From Monomorium pharaonis (Eukaryota > Arthropoda > Insecta > Hymenoptera > Formicidae): a stretch of DNA of 64,000 bases. Made by a program: the position numbers and the translations under genes. The stretch covers positions 8,213,061 to 8,277,060 of the forward strand of contig NC_050474.1 in NCBI RefSeq assembly GCF_013373865.1. The letters run 5' to 3'. Below, in pieces: positions 45,911 through 56,114 of this stretch; position 1 is the first letter of the stretch, and the number at the start of each line of letters is the position of its first letter. A model generated the notes under the pieces. It did no database searches. It was not told where the DNA came from and saw only the letters and a list, made by a program, of their open reading frames with translations.

Positions 45911-47021
45911 ATGGGAAAACGTGAAAAAGGTACCCCAAAATATATGGCCAATAAAAACAAGGCACGAGGCCTACAAAAATTGAAATATTATTGTCAAATG
46001 TGTAAGAAACAATGCCGAGATTTCAATGGATTTAAGTGCCACACTACGTCGGAGTCGCACCATCGTCAGATGTTAATGTTTACCGAAAACGCCAACCAAT
46101 TTATAGATAGATTTTCTCAAGAATTTTTACATGGATATGTAAATTTATTGAAAAGGCAATTTGGCACCAGACGAGTGCCAGCAAATCAAGTATACCAAGA
46201 GTATATTTCTGACAAAGGACATATACACATGAATGCGACTAAGTGGCTCACTTTGACCGCATTTGTAAAATGGCTTGGATCTACGGGAAAGTGCATTGTT
46301 GATGAAACTGAAAAAGGTGTGTATACATATTTAATAATAAAGTAGTTTAAAGAATTATAAAATTACATAAATATTAGTGTTAAAATCTTACTATTAACTG
46401 TTGTTGGCCTTTTTCTTCTAATTGTGTTGTGCATGGTGTTATCTAAATTATGGTATTTAATTACATTATAATATGTATTATGTATTAATGCTTTTCAAAA
46501 TTAATTTTTACATAATTTAATTTAATTTGAATGCTTTTAAGATAGCTTAACACAGCTTTTAATCTAAACTTGTAATATAATTAATTTTTTAAGCCAATAA
46601 CTTTAATTCAATTTAGTTTTAAAAAATATTCAATTTTAATACTATCCTTGTTTGTGCTATCTTGTATTCTAGATTATTGTCGAAATTCTATACAATTAGA
46701 GACAGGTTTATTGATAAAATTTTAGATTAAAAAATGTGTTATATTGTTTCAGGTTTATATATAACATATACTAATAGGGATCCTGAGGCACTTGTTGCGC
46801 AAGAAAAAGAAGCCAAAAGAAAAAGAATGGCCAAAAATGATCAGAAGCAAAATTTTAATTTTATCAAGCAAATTAAAGAGAAAAGTACAAATAAGGAAAG
46901 TGAAACTAAAAAGCCATTTATGCGTCCTGAAGGAAGTGCACCTTTGATTTTAAATTTAACATTCAAATCAAAGCCAAAGTTGCTTGTACTAAATGTTAAT
47001 AAATTAATTGCCAATAAATAA
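45911..47021 (+). CDS. KIN17-like DNA/RNA-binding protein, short form
   Basis: Predicted exons 45911-46316 and 46753-47021 (donor GTGTGT, acceptor TTTCAG) give 224 residues. The first 150 follow the KIN17 family closely: a C2H2 finger with Cys28, Cys31, His44 and His50 (YYCQMCKKQCRDFNGFKCH), then the winged-helix part with HIHMNATKWLTLTAFVKWLG and DETEKG, then TNRDPE. KIN17 is a nuclear protein linked to DNA damage response, replication and splicing. Lys135, the position that is methylated in the human protein, is kept. The usual family length is near 390; here the protein ends after the Lys/Glu-rich middle and lacks the two C-terminal SH3-like domains. An AATAAA overlaps the stop. It may be a truncated paralogue, or the last exons were lost or lie elsewhere. 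No break is seen in the frame. Confidence 0.85.
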
Positions 47022-47369
47022 AATTTACACAGTAAAAAATTGTTTTTTTGTCGATAAATATCCTGGTTAAAATTTTTATATTAAAATTTAACATATTTGC
47101 TAGTTAATTTAACATATTGTGTTAATTAAAGTATTAAATTATTACAATAAAAAAAGTGTAAAAGTAACGCAATGTGCGTACTTATAATTTTACACAATAA
47201 ATATGTTTTTTATTGTCAGTAATACAATTTATCTGTTAAAGTTGACAGAAAAAAATGTTGAGCTTACTCTTTAATTGGGTTTTAACAAGGACCATTTCTA
47301 GTAACTTTATTATCTACCCCAAGATGGCGCATTTTTCGTGAAAAAGATTCACCTACTGGGTGAATAAAA
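47022..47369. other. Downstream of the KIN17-like gene
   Basis: AT-rich with AATAAA signals just after the stop. No other feature recognised. Confidence 0.45.
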
Positions 47370-47679
47370 GAGTGAGTCCCAGATCCGCACAGTAATAAAC
47401 GGACACAGCAGGCTGAGTGAAACGAACACAGTAACAAATGCGCATAGTGCGAAACGGACAATCGCAAACCCATGTGGTGCAGAGATTGCTTTGCACATAC
47501 ACACACGGAGGGTGCAAGAGGGGCTTTGCCCCTCCCGCACCCACCCCGTCGGTAGGGGTGCCCTGAAAAGTCCCAACCCATGTGGTAAGTCTGTTATTGT
47601 GTCCGTTTTGCACTGTGCGCATTTGTTACTGTGTCCGTTTTGCACTGTGTTTACTACTGTGCGCGTCTGAGGCGCTCCC
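47370..47679. mobile_element. hAT-like element of the GTCCCAGATG family, short copy
   Basis: The left end GAGTGAGTCCCAGATCCG and the right end GTCTGAGGCGCTCCC match the family at 12830 and 59795. GGACACAG and GCGCATAG words flank a (CA)n module (about 47462-47585). An 8-bp duplication is not visible, so the flanks have changed or the copy was moved by other means. Confidence 0.7.
47462..47585 (+). repeat. (CA)n / GC-hairpin module, copy 4
   Basis: TCGCAAACCCATGTGG, a short (CA)n, GGGGCTTTGCCCC hairpin, CCCGCACCCACCCCGTC, then CCCAACCCATGTGG. Confidence 0.7.
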
Positions 47680-48058
47680 GTGCAGGTCAAGTTCGTGAAA
47701 AAAACAATTAACTATTCCAGAAGATGAACATTTAGTTAAAAATGCTGTACATTATCGATTCATAACAAGACAGCAATTAAAATATAATGTCTTCCTTTGT
47801 CGCTCTATTCTCTTGGGCTGCGTTCAGATATAAAGGTGCAATTTCATGCGAGCGAAGCAAAGCTGGCTTTTATCCCCCTCTCCATCCAATAAAAAGCAGC
47901 GTCGCTTAGCTATCGCTATTCGCCTTCTTCCTTTTCATGGAGCGAAGAAAAGCTGGCTTTTTATCCCTACTTTTATCTTTTTATGGAGTGTCTTTGCTGG
48001 CTTTCTGTTTATTTACTGTGTATTTGTATACAATCAGCATTGCAATCAACAAGAACTT
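47680..48058. other. Spacer with a MITE-end remnant
   Basis: Near 47816 a stretch joins an end of the GGCTGCGTTC MITE type with a TAAAGGTGC end of the 53003/55864 type. No gene seen. Confidence 0.4.
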
Positions 48059-48290
48059 CCCAAATAGCACAAAATATTATCATAAATATTTATAAATACT
48101 TTACAAATTTATTTAAAAAAAATATTTTTTTTTAATTATATAATTATTTTTCACATAAATCATTTAGAAATGATACAAAAATTATTATTATCAACAATAT
48201 ATAGAATATATTATTAAAATGTACTAAAAAATATTTATGATATATGAACTTGAAATATTTTTTATATTCTTTGATAATAACGATACTTGA
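48059..48290. mobile_element. ATATTTATAAATA-word element, truncated copy
   Basis: Begins CCCAAATAGCACAAAATATT and aligns with 49083-49310. The right end is missing. Confidence 0.55.
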
Positions 48291-49073
48291 CATAACATTG
48301 ATCTCTAATTACCTGTAATTACCGTAGAAGTTGCATCGAATAATTTATCCTGAAGTCGTCAGATCAAACGTGAATATTTTTCTATCGTGTTATTTTACAA
48401 AGAGTGCATTAGGGATAGTATTTCGTGCATTTCGTAATTTTCTAATAAGATGGTTACGAAAGGAGAATATATAAAGAATCAATCGTGATAAATCTTCGTT
48501 AATTTAACATTCTATAAAAAACGATGAGAGAATTTGATGCGGCAAATATTATATTATTTGCAGGTTCCATACGTTTTCATCGCTTTCTCTCTTTCGACTT
48601 TCTTATTTACAAAAGTTTATTACGATTTAAATTTGTCCTATTTTTATTAATAATTTATAATCTCGTCATGTAATCGCGAGTGTGCATAGCAGCCATCGAC
48701 GCGAGCTTAGGCGCGGTGCGGCGAGACGTGGGAACGGCGACGACGCCACGCTTCTCCTTTCCCCCGCCGCTGCCGGCAGCCAATGCTTGAAACAGTAGGC
48801 CGTGCTAAGGCTCGAGCGGCTCGAGCCCTTCCTTCGGCGCGCAAGGCGCGCTCTCATTCGCATAATTTAAAAAATTTATATCTCGATTATTAGCAGACCT
48901 AACCCACCCCAATATTGAACTTTTATGTTCATCTCGATCCCATCTACCTTTTTATGAACAGTGACCAGTATGCTCTGGGACTCCCTGTATATATATATAT
49001 ATATATTTATTTATTTACACCTTACTCACAATATTCATAATTACAATAGATTAAGTGTGACAATGGCAATTAA
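48291..49073. other. Unassigned sequence, ends like a Tc1/mariner terminus
   Basis: No recognisable gene. A GC-rich block lies at 48690-48850. Near 48975-48995 the sequence GCTCTGGGACTCCCTGTA is followed by (TA)n, which resembles a right mariner-type end, but no matching left end is found. Confidence 0.35.
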
Positions 49074-49075
49074 GA

Positions 49076-49528
49076 CTCAGATAACAGAATATTTATCATA
49101 AATATCTATAAATATTTAACAAATTTATTTTCAAAAAATATTTTTTAATGATTATATAATTATTTTTTATAAACGATACAAATTTAGAAATAATACAAAA
49201 ATTATTATCAACAATATATAGAATGTATTTTTTTAATGTACTGAAAAATACTATTTATGAATGAACTTGAAATATTTTTTACATTCTTTGATAATAATGT
49301 ATAAACATTTATTTTAAATATTTTCATAAATATTTATATGTTTTAATATAACTAATAAATATTTATTAGTTATATTTTATTTTATAAATTTAATGAAATA
49401 CATATATCATAATTTTTTTATACCTGGCAAACTCGGACATAAAAATATGTACAAAATACTTATTATAAATATTTTTTCTTCTTATCAATATTTTATAAAT
49501 ATTTTATAAATATTTTGTGCTATCTGAG
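49076..49528. mobile_element. ATATTTATAAATA-word inverted-repeat element
   Basis: The left end CTCAGATAACAGAATATT pairs with AATATTTTGTGCTATCTGAG at the right, and GA flanks both sides (49074-49075, 49529-49530). The inside is an array of AAATATTTATAAATATTT-like words. Its ends fit the CCCAG...AGCAC pattern apart from one change. Confidence 0.65.
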
Positions 49529-49692
49529 GAGAAAGAATTTATCAGAAACAAAATAGAAAATTAGCATAAGTATTCTAATTTACTATTTTTCTCTAAACGT
49601 TCTTTCTCTAAATTAATAAATATTAAATAATAATCAACTGAAAAGGATTAAGCAATTAAAATAATTCTTTATTCGCCAGTGATTGTAAAAAA

Positions 49693-49853
49693 ACATAATG
49701 TAATTATTACATTTGACCTGAATGTGTACCACATAATTTCTATGTATCCAAGCACTTGAGAAAGATCGAAACCAACGGTCGAAACGTTATGCGTTATTTA
49801 ATTAAATCAATTTGAGGCCAGCCAGGTCAAACGTAATAATTACATTATGTGAA
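49693..49853. repeat. Inverted repeat around a GGTCGAAACGTT motif
   Basis: CATAATGTAATTATTAC and TTTGACCTG on the left are mirrored at 49825-49853. The middle has ACCAACGGTCGAAACGTTATGCG, a motif type often seen in insect repeats. Nature of the element unknown. Confidence 0.5.
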
Positions 49854-50261
49854 AAGCATTAATCTGAAAAAGTAAAAAAAAATATTAATACTTTCAGAAA
49901 GAGAGAGAAAGAGTGAGAGGGGAGGGAGATGGATGCAATAATGAGAATATTATTAAGAGAAAAATTAGAAGAAGAAAAAGAGAACTTACGATTAGAACGT
50001 ATATTTTTAAGAGATAGAAGCAATCCTTTTGATCTACCGAATTCAGAATTTAAACGCTTATTTTGATTATCCAAAGAATTAATGCAACAGTTAATAGAAG
50101 AATTGACACCACATATGGATGAAGGGCAAAGAGATACAAAAATTTCAATTCCGTTGCGAGTTTTTTCAATAGTACATTTTTTTGCTACTGGTCATTATCA
50201 ACAAAGCGTAGGAAGTCATTTTAATATTGCAATTGCTCAACAAATGATGAGTAAACCATTA

Positions 50262-51009
50262 CGGAAAAAACACTAAAAATAACACTTAAAAAAATACTCA
50301 AGTTGAGTGTAATTTGGGACAAGGGATAAACACTCAACTTGAGTGTTCGCTCTTTAATTTACTTTTAATTAGAGTGTTATTACTCTTAACTTGAATGTTC
50401 GCCATCTAATTAAGTGTTAATTTCAATGTTAATCCTAAATTTAAGAATAACACTGAAATTAACACTCAATTAGATGGCAAACATCTAAGTTGAAAGTAAT
50501 ATTCAAATTAATACTCAAAGCCAGCTGAACACTCTAATTGAATGTTTATTTTAGATATTCGTTTTATGTCCATTTCTACCAATGCAGATTAATTTTAATC
50601 TTGGTTGAACGTGTTTTTTTTGCTTTTGTTTTTATTTAATATTTTCTAATCCAATGTTTGAGAGTACACACTCAATATTAAGTGTATACCTTCAACCGAT
50701 AGATGTTGAGTGTACATCTCCAACGTTTCAGTGTTCACACTTTATGTTGGAAGTATACACTCATTTATTGTGTGTTATATCCAAATGTTGAGAGTATACT
50801 TTTAAATATTCAGTATTTAAATCCAAACTTTAGTATGAACACTCAATCATTGGGTGTACACAGTCAATGTTCGAGTATAAACACTCAATCTTTAATGTAA
50901 ATACTCAAGATTTGAGCGTATACACCTAAATTTGGGAGTAAACTCCCAAAATCGAGTATTAACACTCAATTTTGAGTGTAAACTCTCAAAATTAAAGTGT
51001 TTTTTCCGT
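50262..51009. mobile_element. ACACTCAA-word inverted-repeat element
   Basis: CGGAAAAAACACT at the left and AGTGTTTTTTCCG at the right, with TA on both sides (50260-50261, 51010-51011). The inside is an array of AACACTCAA and TTGAGTGTT words in both directions. Non-coding. A TA duplication fits mariner-type or other 2-bp mobilisation. Confidence 0.72.
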
Positions 51010-51663
51010 AAGGAAATATCTTCCAGAAATATGTAATGCCTAGAAGCATAGAAGCTATTGCACCACGATGGATTCAGTTTCCAATTAATGAAGAAAGAAA
51101 ACAACATATAAAAGAGGAATTTATGCGTAAATTTGGATTTCCTGGAATTATTGGAATAATTGATGGCACACAAGTGCGCATTAGTGAGCCAGAAGAAGAT
51201 GAACATATTTATTTCAATAGAAAAGGGTATCATGCTAAAAATGTGCAGATAATTTGCGATTCAGATCTTAATATCATTAACGTTAATGCAAATTTTGATG
51301 GAGCAGCACACGATTCATTTATTTGGAATTCCTCAGCGATTAGAACTGTTTTAGAAGAAAATTATCGATTAGGTGACAGAAGAAGCTGGTTAATTGGAGA
51401 TAGTGGATATCCGCTGAAACCATGGTTAATGACTCCAATACGTAATGCAAGATAAGATACACCTGAACGAAGATTTAATGACCATTTAATTATAGCACGC
51501 AATTGTATTGAACGATGTATAGGTATACATTTTTACTTCTATAATTAAACATAGACAATAAATTCTGTAATTATACATAGACAATAAATATATACACATA
51601 CAGCGTGCGCACATACACATATACACACACGTATGTATAATATCACTGACGAGATACTATTAA

Positions 51664-51679
51664 TAGTATTTCGTCGGTG

Positions 51680-51736
<57 letters not shown>

Positions 51737-51770
51737 GTATAATATATATATATATATATGTATATACAAA
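51664..51770. repeat. (TA)n microsatellite
   Basis: Long TA run with TGTATA breaks, inside the predicted transposase intron. Confidence 0.9.
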
Positions 51771-52054
51771 TATATTGATATTATAATAATATTATACATT
51801 TTAGGGGTACTTAAAACGCGTTTTAGATGCCTTTTGAATAAAGCGTTTTAAAATATCATCCACAAAAAGCTGGAATGATTATTAATGCTTGCTGTGTTCT
51901 ACATAATATGTGTATGAGAGCTAATTTGCCTTTGGATGATGAACTAGAAATGGATGATGACAATAATGGATATATAGTAATGCCAATAGATCATAACATA
52001 CCAAATATTGAAAATGTTTTAAATGCAGGTCGCAATCAACGTGCAAATAATTAA

Positions 52055-52749
52055 TCGATACTTTTGATAATGGAAATTGTACGATAATAATAAAAAAAAA
52101 AATATTTTTTAATATTCAATAAAATTATTTTATTTCGAATCATATAACAATATATAATGACATATAATATATATAATAAATAATACAAAAATAAAGAACG
52201 CAATATGATTACAGGTAAAAACTTAATGTCACACTTATGTTGCACTAAACATAATATTTTCAGCTCTTATTAAACAACGGAAAATCTCGTATTAAACAAC
52301 ACAGCAGTTTTGTACTTTCTACATAGATTATTAAACTGATTATAAATACTGATAATACTGATTATAAATATTCTATTTATAATATTTATAATATTGCATA
52401 TATTAAAATATTACAGTAAAATTGCACTTAAACTTAATAATTTTTTGCCTTATTTGATTTAACAATGTATACAAAAATGCTTTTGCAGAAAAAATATCGT
52501 AATACTGCAATTTTATATTCAGGGATAATATTAAAGGTGATTGCATTTACATTCTAATGTATGCTATAGATTTTTTAAAATTAACTGTGCATTTCGAAAT
52601 ATGCTGATAATATTAATTGTGAAATAGTTGTTTAAATTATTTTTAATAATTTCTACAGCAAGACAATTTTACAATTAATATTATAATCCAACTATGTCGT
52701 TAGCGTACATTTTATTAATAGTGAGTAATGAAAAATTAAAATTTATACT
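52055..52749. other. AT-rich, no gene seen
   Basis: Contains AATAAA signals after the transposase stop. Nothing else recognised. Confidence 0.4.
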
Positions 52750-52960
52750 TTTGTATCTCTTTGGCTCTATGTATTAACTATTGCATTAATTCTTTGGAAG
52801 CGAAATAAATCTTTAAATTATAAATTCGGTAGATTAAATGGATTGTTTTCATCTCTTAAAAATATACGTTTTAATCTTTTTTTTTCTTATAATTTTAACA
52901 TTGTCATTATTGCATTCATCTCTCTCTCTCTCTCTTTCTCTACAAATATTATTAATTCTT
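52750..52960 (-). pseudogene. Inverted fragment of transposase 2 N-terminus
   Basis: The reverse complement resembles 49985-50095 closely (CGTATATTTTTAAGAGAT, AATCTACCGAAT, CCAAAGAATTAATGCAA). It has a stop and several differences. It shows that a second, inverted copy of the same Harbinger element or its end lies here. Confidence 0.65.
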
Positions 52961-53002
52961 TTTTCAATTATATACTAAAAATTTGTAATATGTATCGTAT
53001 AA

Positions 53003-53899
53003 AGGTGCCATTTCATAGGCGTCAGTTGACGCGCGTCAAGACGATTTGTGACGTCATGATAGTTTCTACGTCGACGTTGAAGAAGTTCGAATTTTCTAAC
53101 TTCTATAGCGTCAAACCAGCGTCCAATCGTCGCGCGCGATAGACAACGCAAGTTACAAAACTGACGCGTGAAAACGTTTGCGCGTTAGAATTGGTCAGAA
53201 TAGGCACAGTTTAGCTATAACCAGTTACGACAGTCAGCGAAATTCTTCGTATAATATTTTACGACGCATGCGTCAACTGTACTATCTAAAATATGACGGA
53301 CATGGCGAGCCACGCGGTACGAAGCTATAAGCTAGACATGTGATAATTGCGTGTTAGAGGTTATATTGTGTGAATAATTTTTCAGTGATATTAAGCGATA
53401 TTAATTAGGTATTATTTTGAAAAGATTATTAATGAAGATCATCTTCAGTGTTTTTTTCAATATCATTTATTTTGAAATAAATTATAATAATGAGTAAAGT
53501 TAGTAAAGGTGGATTTTCCTGTGTCATGTGTAAAAACATATCTGGACGAAACGCAGGAATAAAATTTTTTCGTTTTCCAAAAAATCCATTTATTTATTAT
53601 TGTTTAACCTCATTTCAGAATTTAACTTTTTTTAACTTTTTCTGTAATTTTTTTTATTTATTCACTTATCTCTTTAATAACAATTCGACACGAATCATAA
53701 AAAATATTTTTACTATCTTTTTTTGTTTTATATCTTCGAATAACGCGCTTTCTTACAATCCAAAACATGGCGGATGGTCACGTGACTAGGTAACATAAAC
53801 ATCAAAGGTTCCGACTGTACTGTCATAACTGGTTATAGCTAAACTGTGGAATAGGTCAGAATATTAGCGTCAACTGACGCCTATAAAAAGGCACCTTTA
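53003..53899. mobile_element. Foldback element with AGGTGCC ends carrying a THAP-like start
   Basis: Left AGGTGCCATTTCATAGGCG pairs with CGCCTATAAAAAGGCACCT at the right. Flanks are TAA and TTA. Inner arms (about 53190-53230 and 53810-53860) are mirrored too. Between them is an open frame beginning at 53490 with a THAP-like finger start. Confidence 0.65.
53490..53600 (+). pseudogene. THAP-like zinc-finger N-terminus (fragment)
   Basis: The frame starts GGFSCVMCKN, then GIKFFRFPKNP, which fits the beginning of a THAP domain (CX2C followed by F.FP). After about 35 residues the frame becomes Phe/Asn-rich with no further THAP features; an exon end or decay is likely. THAP domains open the transposases of P and Kolobok elements and several host regulators. 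Which of these was the source cannot be told. Confidence 0.5.
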
Positions 53900-53902
53900 A
53901 AG

Positions 53903-54128
53903 GTAGCGTGCGCGCCGCGGAAATGAAAGACACTTTTATAACTGTAAAACCAAGCAGCTTTATTAACGCGTCCGACAAGGCTCGAGACCGAGATTCGACT
54001 CGTTGTTTACACACACATCGTCAAGCGCTCGTCAGCTGACAACGCTCGGTCCAGGAAATCAATAGTATTGATCCGTCTTCGAACAGCTGAGTCGCGGTCG
54101 CGGAGTATACCGGGCGACGCACGCAACA
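53903..54128 (-). repeat. gypsy-type 3' LTR
   Basis: In minus orientation it starts TGTTGCGTGCGTCGCC just after a purine-rich tract and contains TTAATAAAGC, a polyadenylation signal, near its end. It ends near GCGCACGCTAC at the border of the foldback element. No second LTR is present. Confidence 0.65.
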
Positions 54129-54144
54129 CTGCCCCCCTTCTTCT
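54129..54144 (-). promoter_or_regulatory. Polypurine tract of the gypsy-type element
   Basis: Minus-strand AGAAGAAGGGGGGCAG directly before the LTR start, the usual place for plus-strand priming. Confidence 0.6.
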
Positions 54145-54789
54145 AGATTGTCGTCCCGACAATCAGGGAAACAGTTTTAGCGCTTTCCGCAGAAGACTTC
54201 CTCGGTACCCGGACGATTTCCTGCTCTTCCCGAGCTGCTGCAACGGGTTTCCGAGCCACGTCCACCGAAGTTCTTCGCCCCCTGCAAGGACTTCCACGGG
54301 CATCCTCTCACGCCGAGCTCATCCAGCTCTCACGCAGGATCTCCCGAATCCTTCCGCGTCCCCGTGCTCCACTCCCCTTGCGACACTGTCCCTCGACGTC
54401 GGATCTTGTGCACTTCTTTCTTCTCTTTTCAGGATTGGGGGGGTGGGGATTTATCTCCGTGGACCCAACGCTTTAAAAAGCTCCCCGTCCTCTGCCTCGG
54501 CATTTGTCCTAAGTTCCACGGGAAAACCACGGTCAAAAACCGTGGATGAGGCAGTCTTCTTCCCTACAAGCAGCGACCTCCTTCCGAAAGAGATCCCTCT
54601 TCGTCCACCCTTCTTCTAAAAAGAAACTGCTCTCCGAAGAGCAACTGAAACACACAAGAAAACAAACAGAACAAAAACACAAAAACATGAACTAAAATTA
54701 ACTTCAAAACGGTGTTAAAATTAGAATAAACCCCCCATTTCGTATTCGGGCTCGGATTCGTATCGGTTCAGTTTGAACTCGCATTGGCT
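54145..54789 (-). other. 3' untranslated part of the gypsy-type element
   Basis: Between the pol stop and the LTR. It contains open frames on the plus strand that look like composition effects. Confidence 0.45.
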
Positions 54790-55860
54790 TCACTCCCTCT
54801 CCATGAAAGGAGCCAAACGGTTTGCATGAACGACTTTATTTCTATGAAATCTCCGAATACAATACAATACATCATTCAATTTCTTGACTATCTTCCACGG
54901 ACCGTTCCAAGAACTCTGCAACTTAGGAGCTCTTCCAGGAACTCGTCGAGGATCGAAGAACCATACTTTCTGCCCTGGTTCGAAATTTACTTGTCTAGTC
55001 CGTTGGTCATACCAAAACTTAGCATTTTTGGAGCTAATTGAAAGACGCTCTCGAGCGAAACGATGCATCAAATCTAATCTCTGCCTCAATCTGAAAATGA
55101 AATCAATCCTCTCTTCTTTCTTGGAAGAAGGAGGGTTGCCTCTAAGAAGATCCAGAGGCAAACGTAAGTCTTGTCCCAAATACATTTCCGCAGGAGAAGC
55201 TCCAGTTGCTTCCTGCTTTGACGAACGAAAAGCCAAAAGATAAAGTGAAATCCAACGATCCCAATCCTTCTGGTTTTCAGAAATGAATTTCGCCAAATAA
55301 TCAAGAATTGTGCGATGTTGACGCTCGACTTGTCCATCAGACTGTGGATGAAGAGGAGTCGTACGCGTCTTCTTCATTCCTAGAAGCAAAGACATCTCCT
55401 TGAAAAGACTACATTCAAAATTCCTTCCCTGATCCGTGTGAAGCTCCAAAGGAATTCCGTGTCGAGAAAATACTTGATCCACAAGTGATCTTGCAATGGT
55501 ACTAGCTCTTTTATTCTTTAAGGGAATAGCTTCTGGCCATTTAGTAAAACAATCCACCACTACTAGGAGATACTTATTTCCTGAAGAAGAAACCGGCAGA
55601 GGACCCAGAATATCGACTTGTATCCTCTCGAAAGGTGCGCCCACATTGTAAATTTCCAAGGGAGACTTTCCCTTCCCAATGGGCCCTTTTCTAGCAACGC
55701 ATACCTTACAAGAGGCACACCATCTCTCCACGTCCTTCTTGCTGGTAGCCCAATAAAAATGCTTTCGTATTTTCTGAAGGGTCTTATTGACACCGAAATG
55801 TCCCCCTGAAGGTGAATCATGGGCTTCTTCAAGAATTTCCTGAACTTTAACCACTACATT
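54790..55860 (-). pseudogene. gypsy-type integrase, 3' part of pol (truncated at its start)
   Basis: The frame holds the H2C2 finger (HFYWATSKKDVERWCASCKVC), then the DDE core: Asp in IQVDILGPLP, Asp in LHTDQGRNFE and Glu in SDGQVERQHRT, then GASPAEMYLG and a C-terminal GPY-type region (WNGPWKIV) before HANRLAPF. Integrase inserts the cDNA. Protease, RT and RNase H are absent, because a MITE at 55864 and unrelated sequence replace them. The first residues of the open frame are MITE-derived. The fragment itself has no stop. Confidence 0.85.
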
Positions 55861-55863
55861 TAA

Positions 55864-56014
55864 AGGTACCCTTTCATGCTGACGCTTGACGCTCATTTTC
55901 AGCGTCAAAAGACACCATGCGACTAAAAATGACGAATGGGTATCTTTATTTTTAGTCACGTGATGTCTTTTCACGCTAAAAATGAGCGTCAAGCGTCAGC
56001 GTGAAAAAGCACCT
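55864..56014. mobile_element. 151-bp MITE with AGGTACC/AGCACCT ends
   Basis: AGGTACCCTTTCATGCTGACG is replaced at the right by its mirrored form ending AAAAAGCACCT; TAA flanks both sides (55861-55863, 56015-56017). Related in its ends to the element at 53003. Confidence 0.72.
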
Positions 56015-56114
56015 TAAAGATCAACGACATATAACTTTAATCACAATGCAATAACTTTTAATATATACTTTCAATATAACTATATATATATATAAAATGA
56101 ATAAAATTATGAAA

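Larger units (their letters stand above)
49929..52054 (+). pseudogene. HARBI1-type transposase 2 (broken by an insertion and stops)
   Basis: The N-terminal part (49929-50259) has ERIFLRDRSNPFDLP and, after a TGA at 50064, LRVFSIVHFFATGHYQQSVG. The insertion at 50262-51009 follows. The catalytic part has IGIIDGTQVRI (first Asp), WLIGDSGYPLKPWLMTP (second Asp) and, past a TAA near 51453, ARNCIERCIG (Glu). An intron with a (TA)n run is predicted at 51523-51804 (GT...TTTTAG), then VLKTRFRCL, a frameshift, and INACCVLHNMC to the stop at 52054. All three acidic residues survive, but the gene is dead. It differs clearly from the transposase at 17901. Confidence 0.82.

Noticed and set aside
48975..49010. 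Complete Tc1/mariner element ending here
   Set aside because: Only one end-like sequence is visible; no matching left end was found within the window.
51545..51799. Ile/Tyr repeat protein
   Set aside because: Translation of a (TA)n microsatellite in a predicted intron.
54068..54619. 183-residue plus-strand frame in a GC-rich stretch
   Set aside because: It overlaps the LTR and 3' untranslated part of the minus-strand gypsy-type element and has no recognisable motif.
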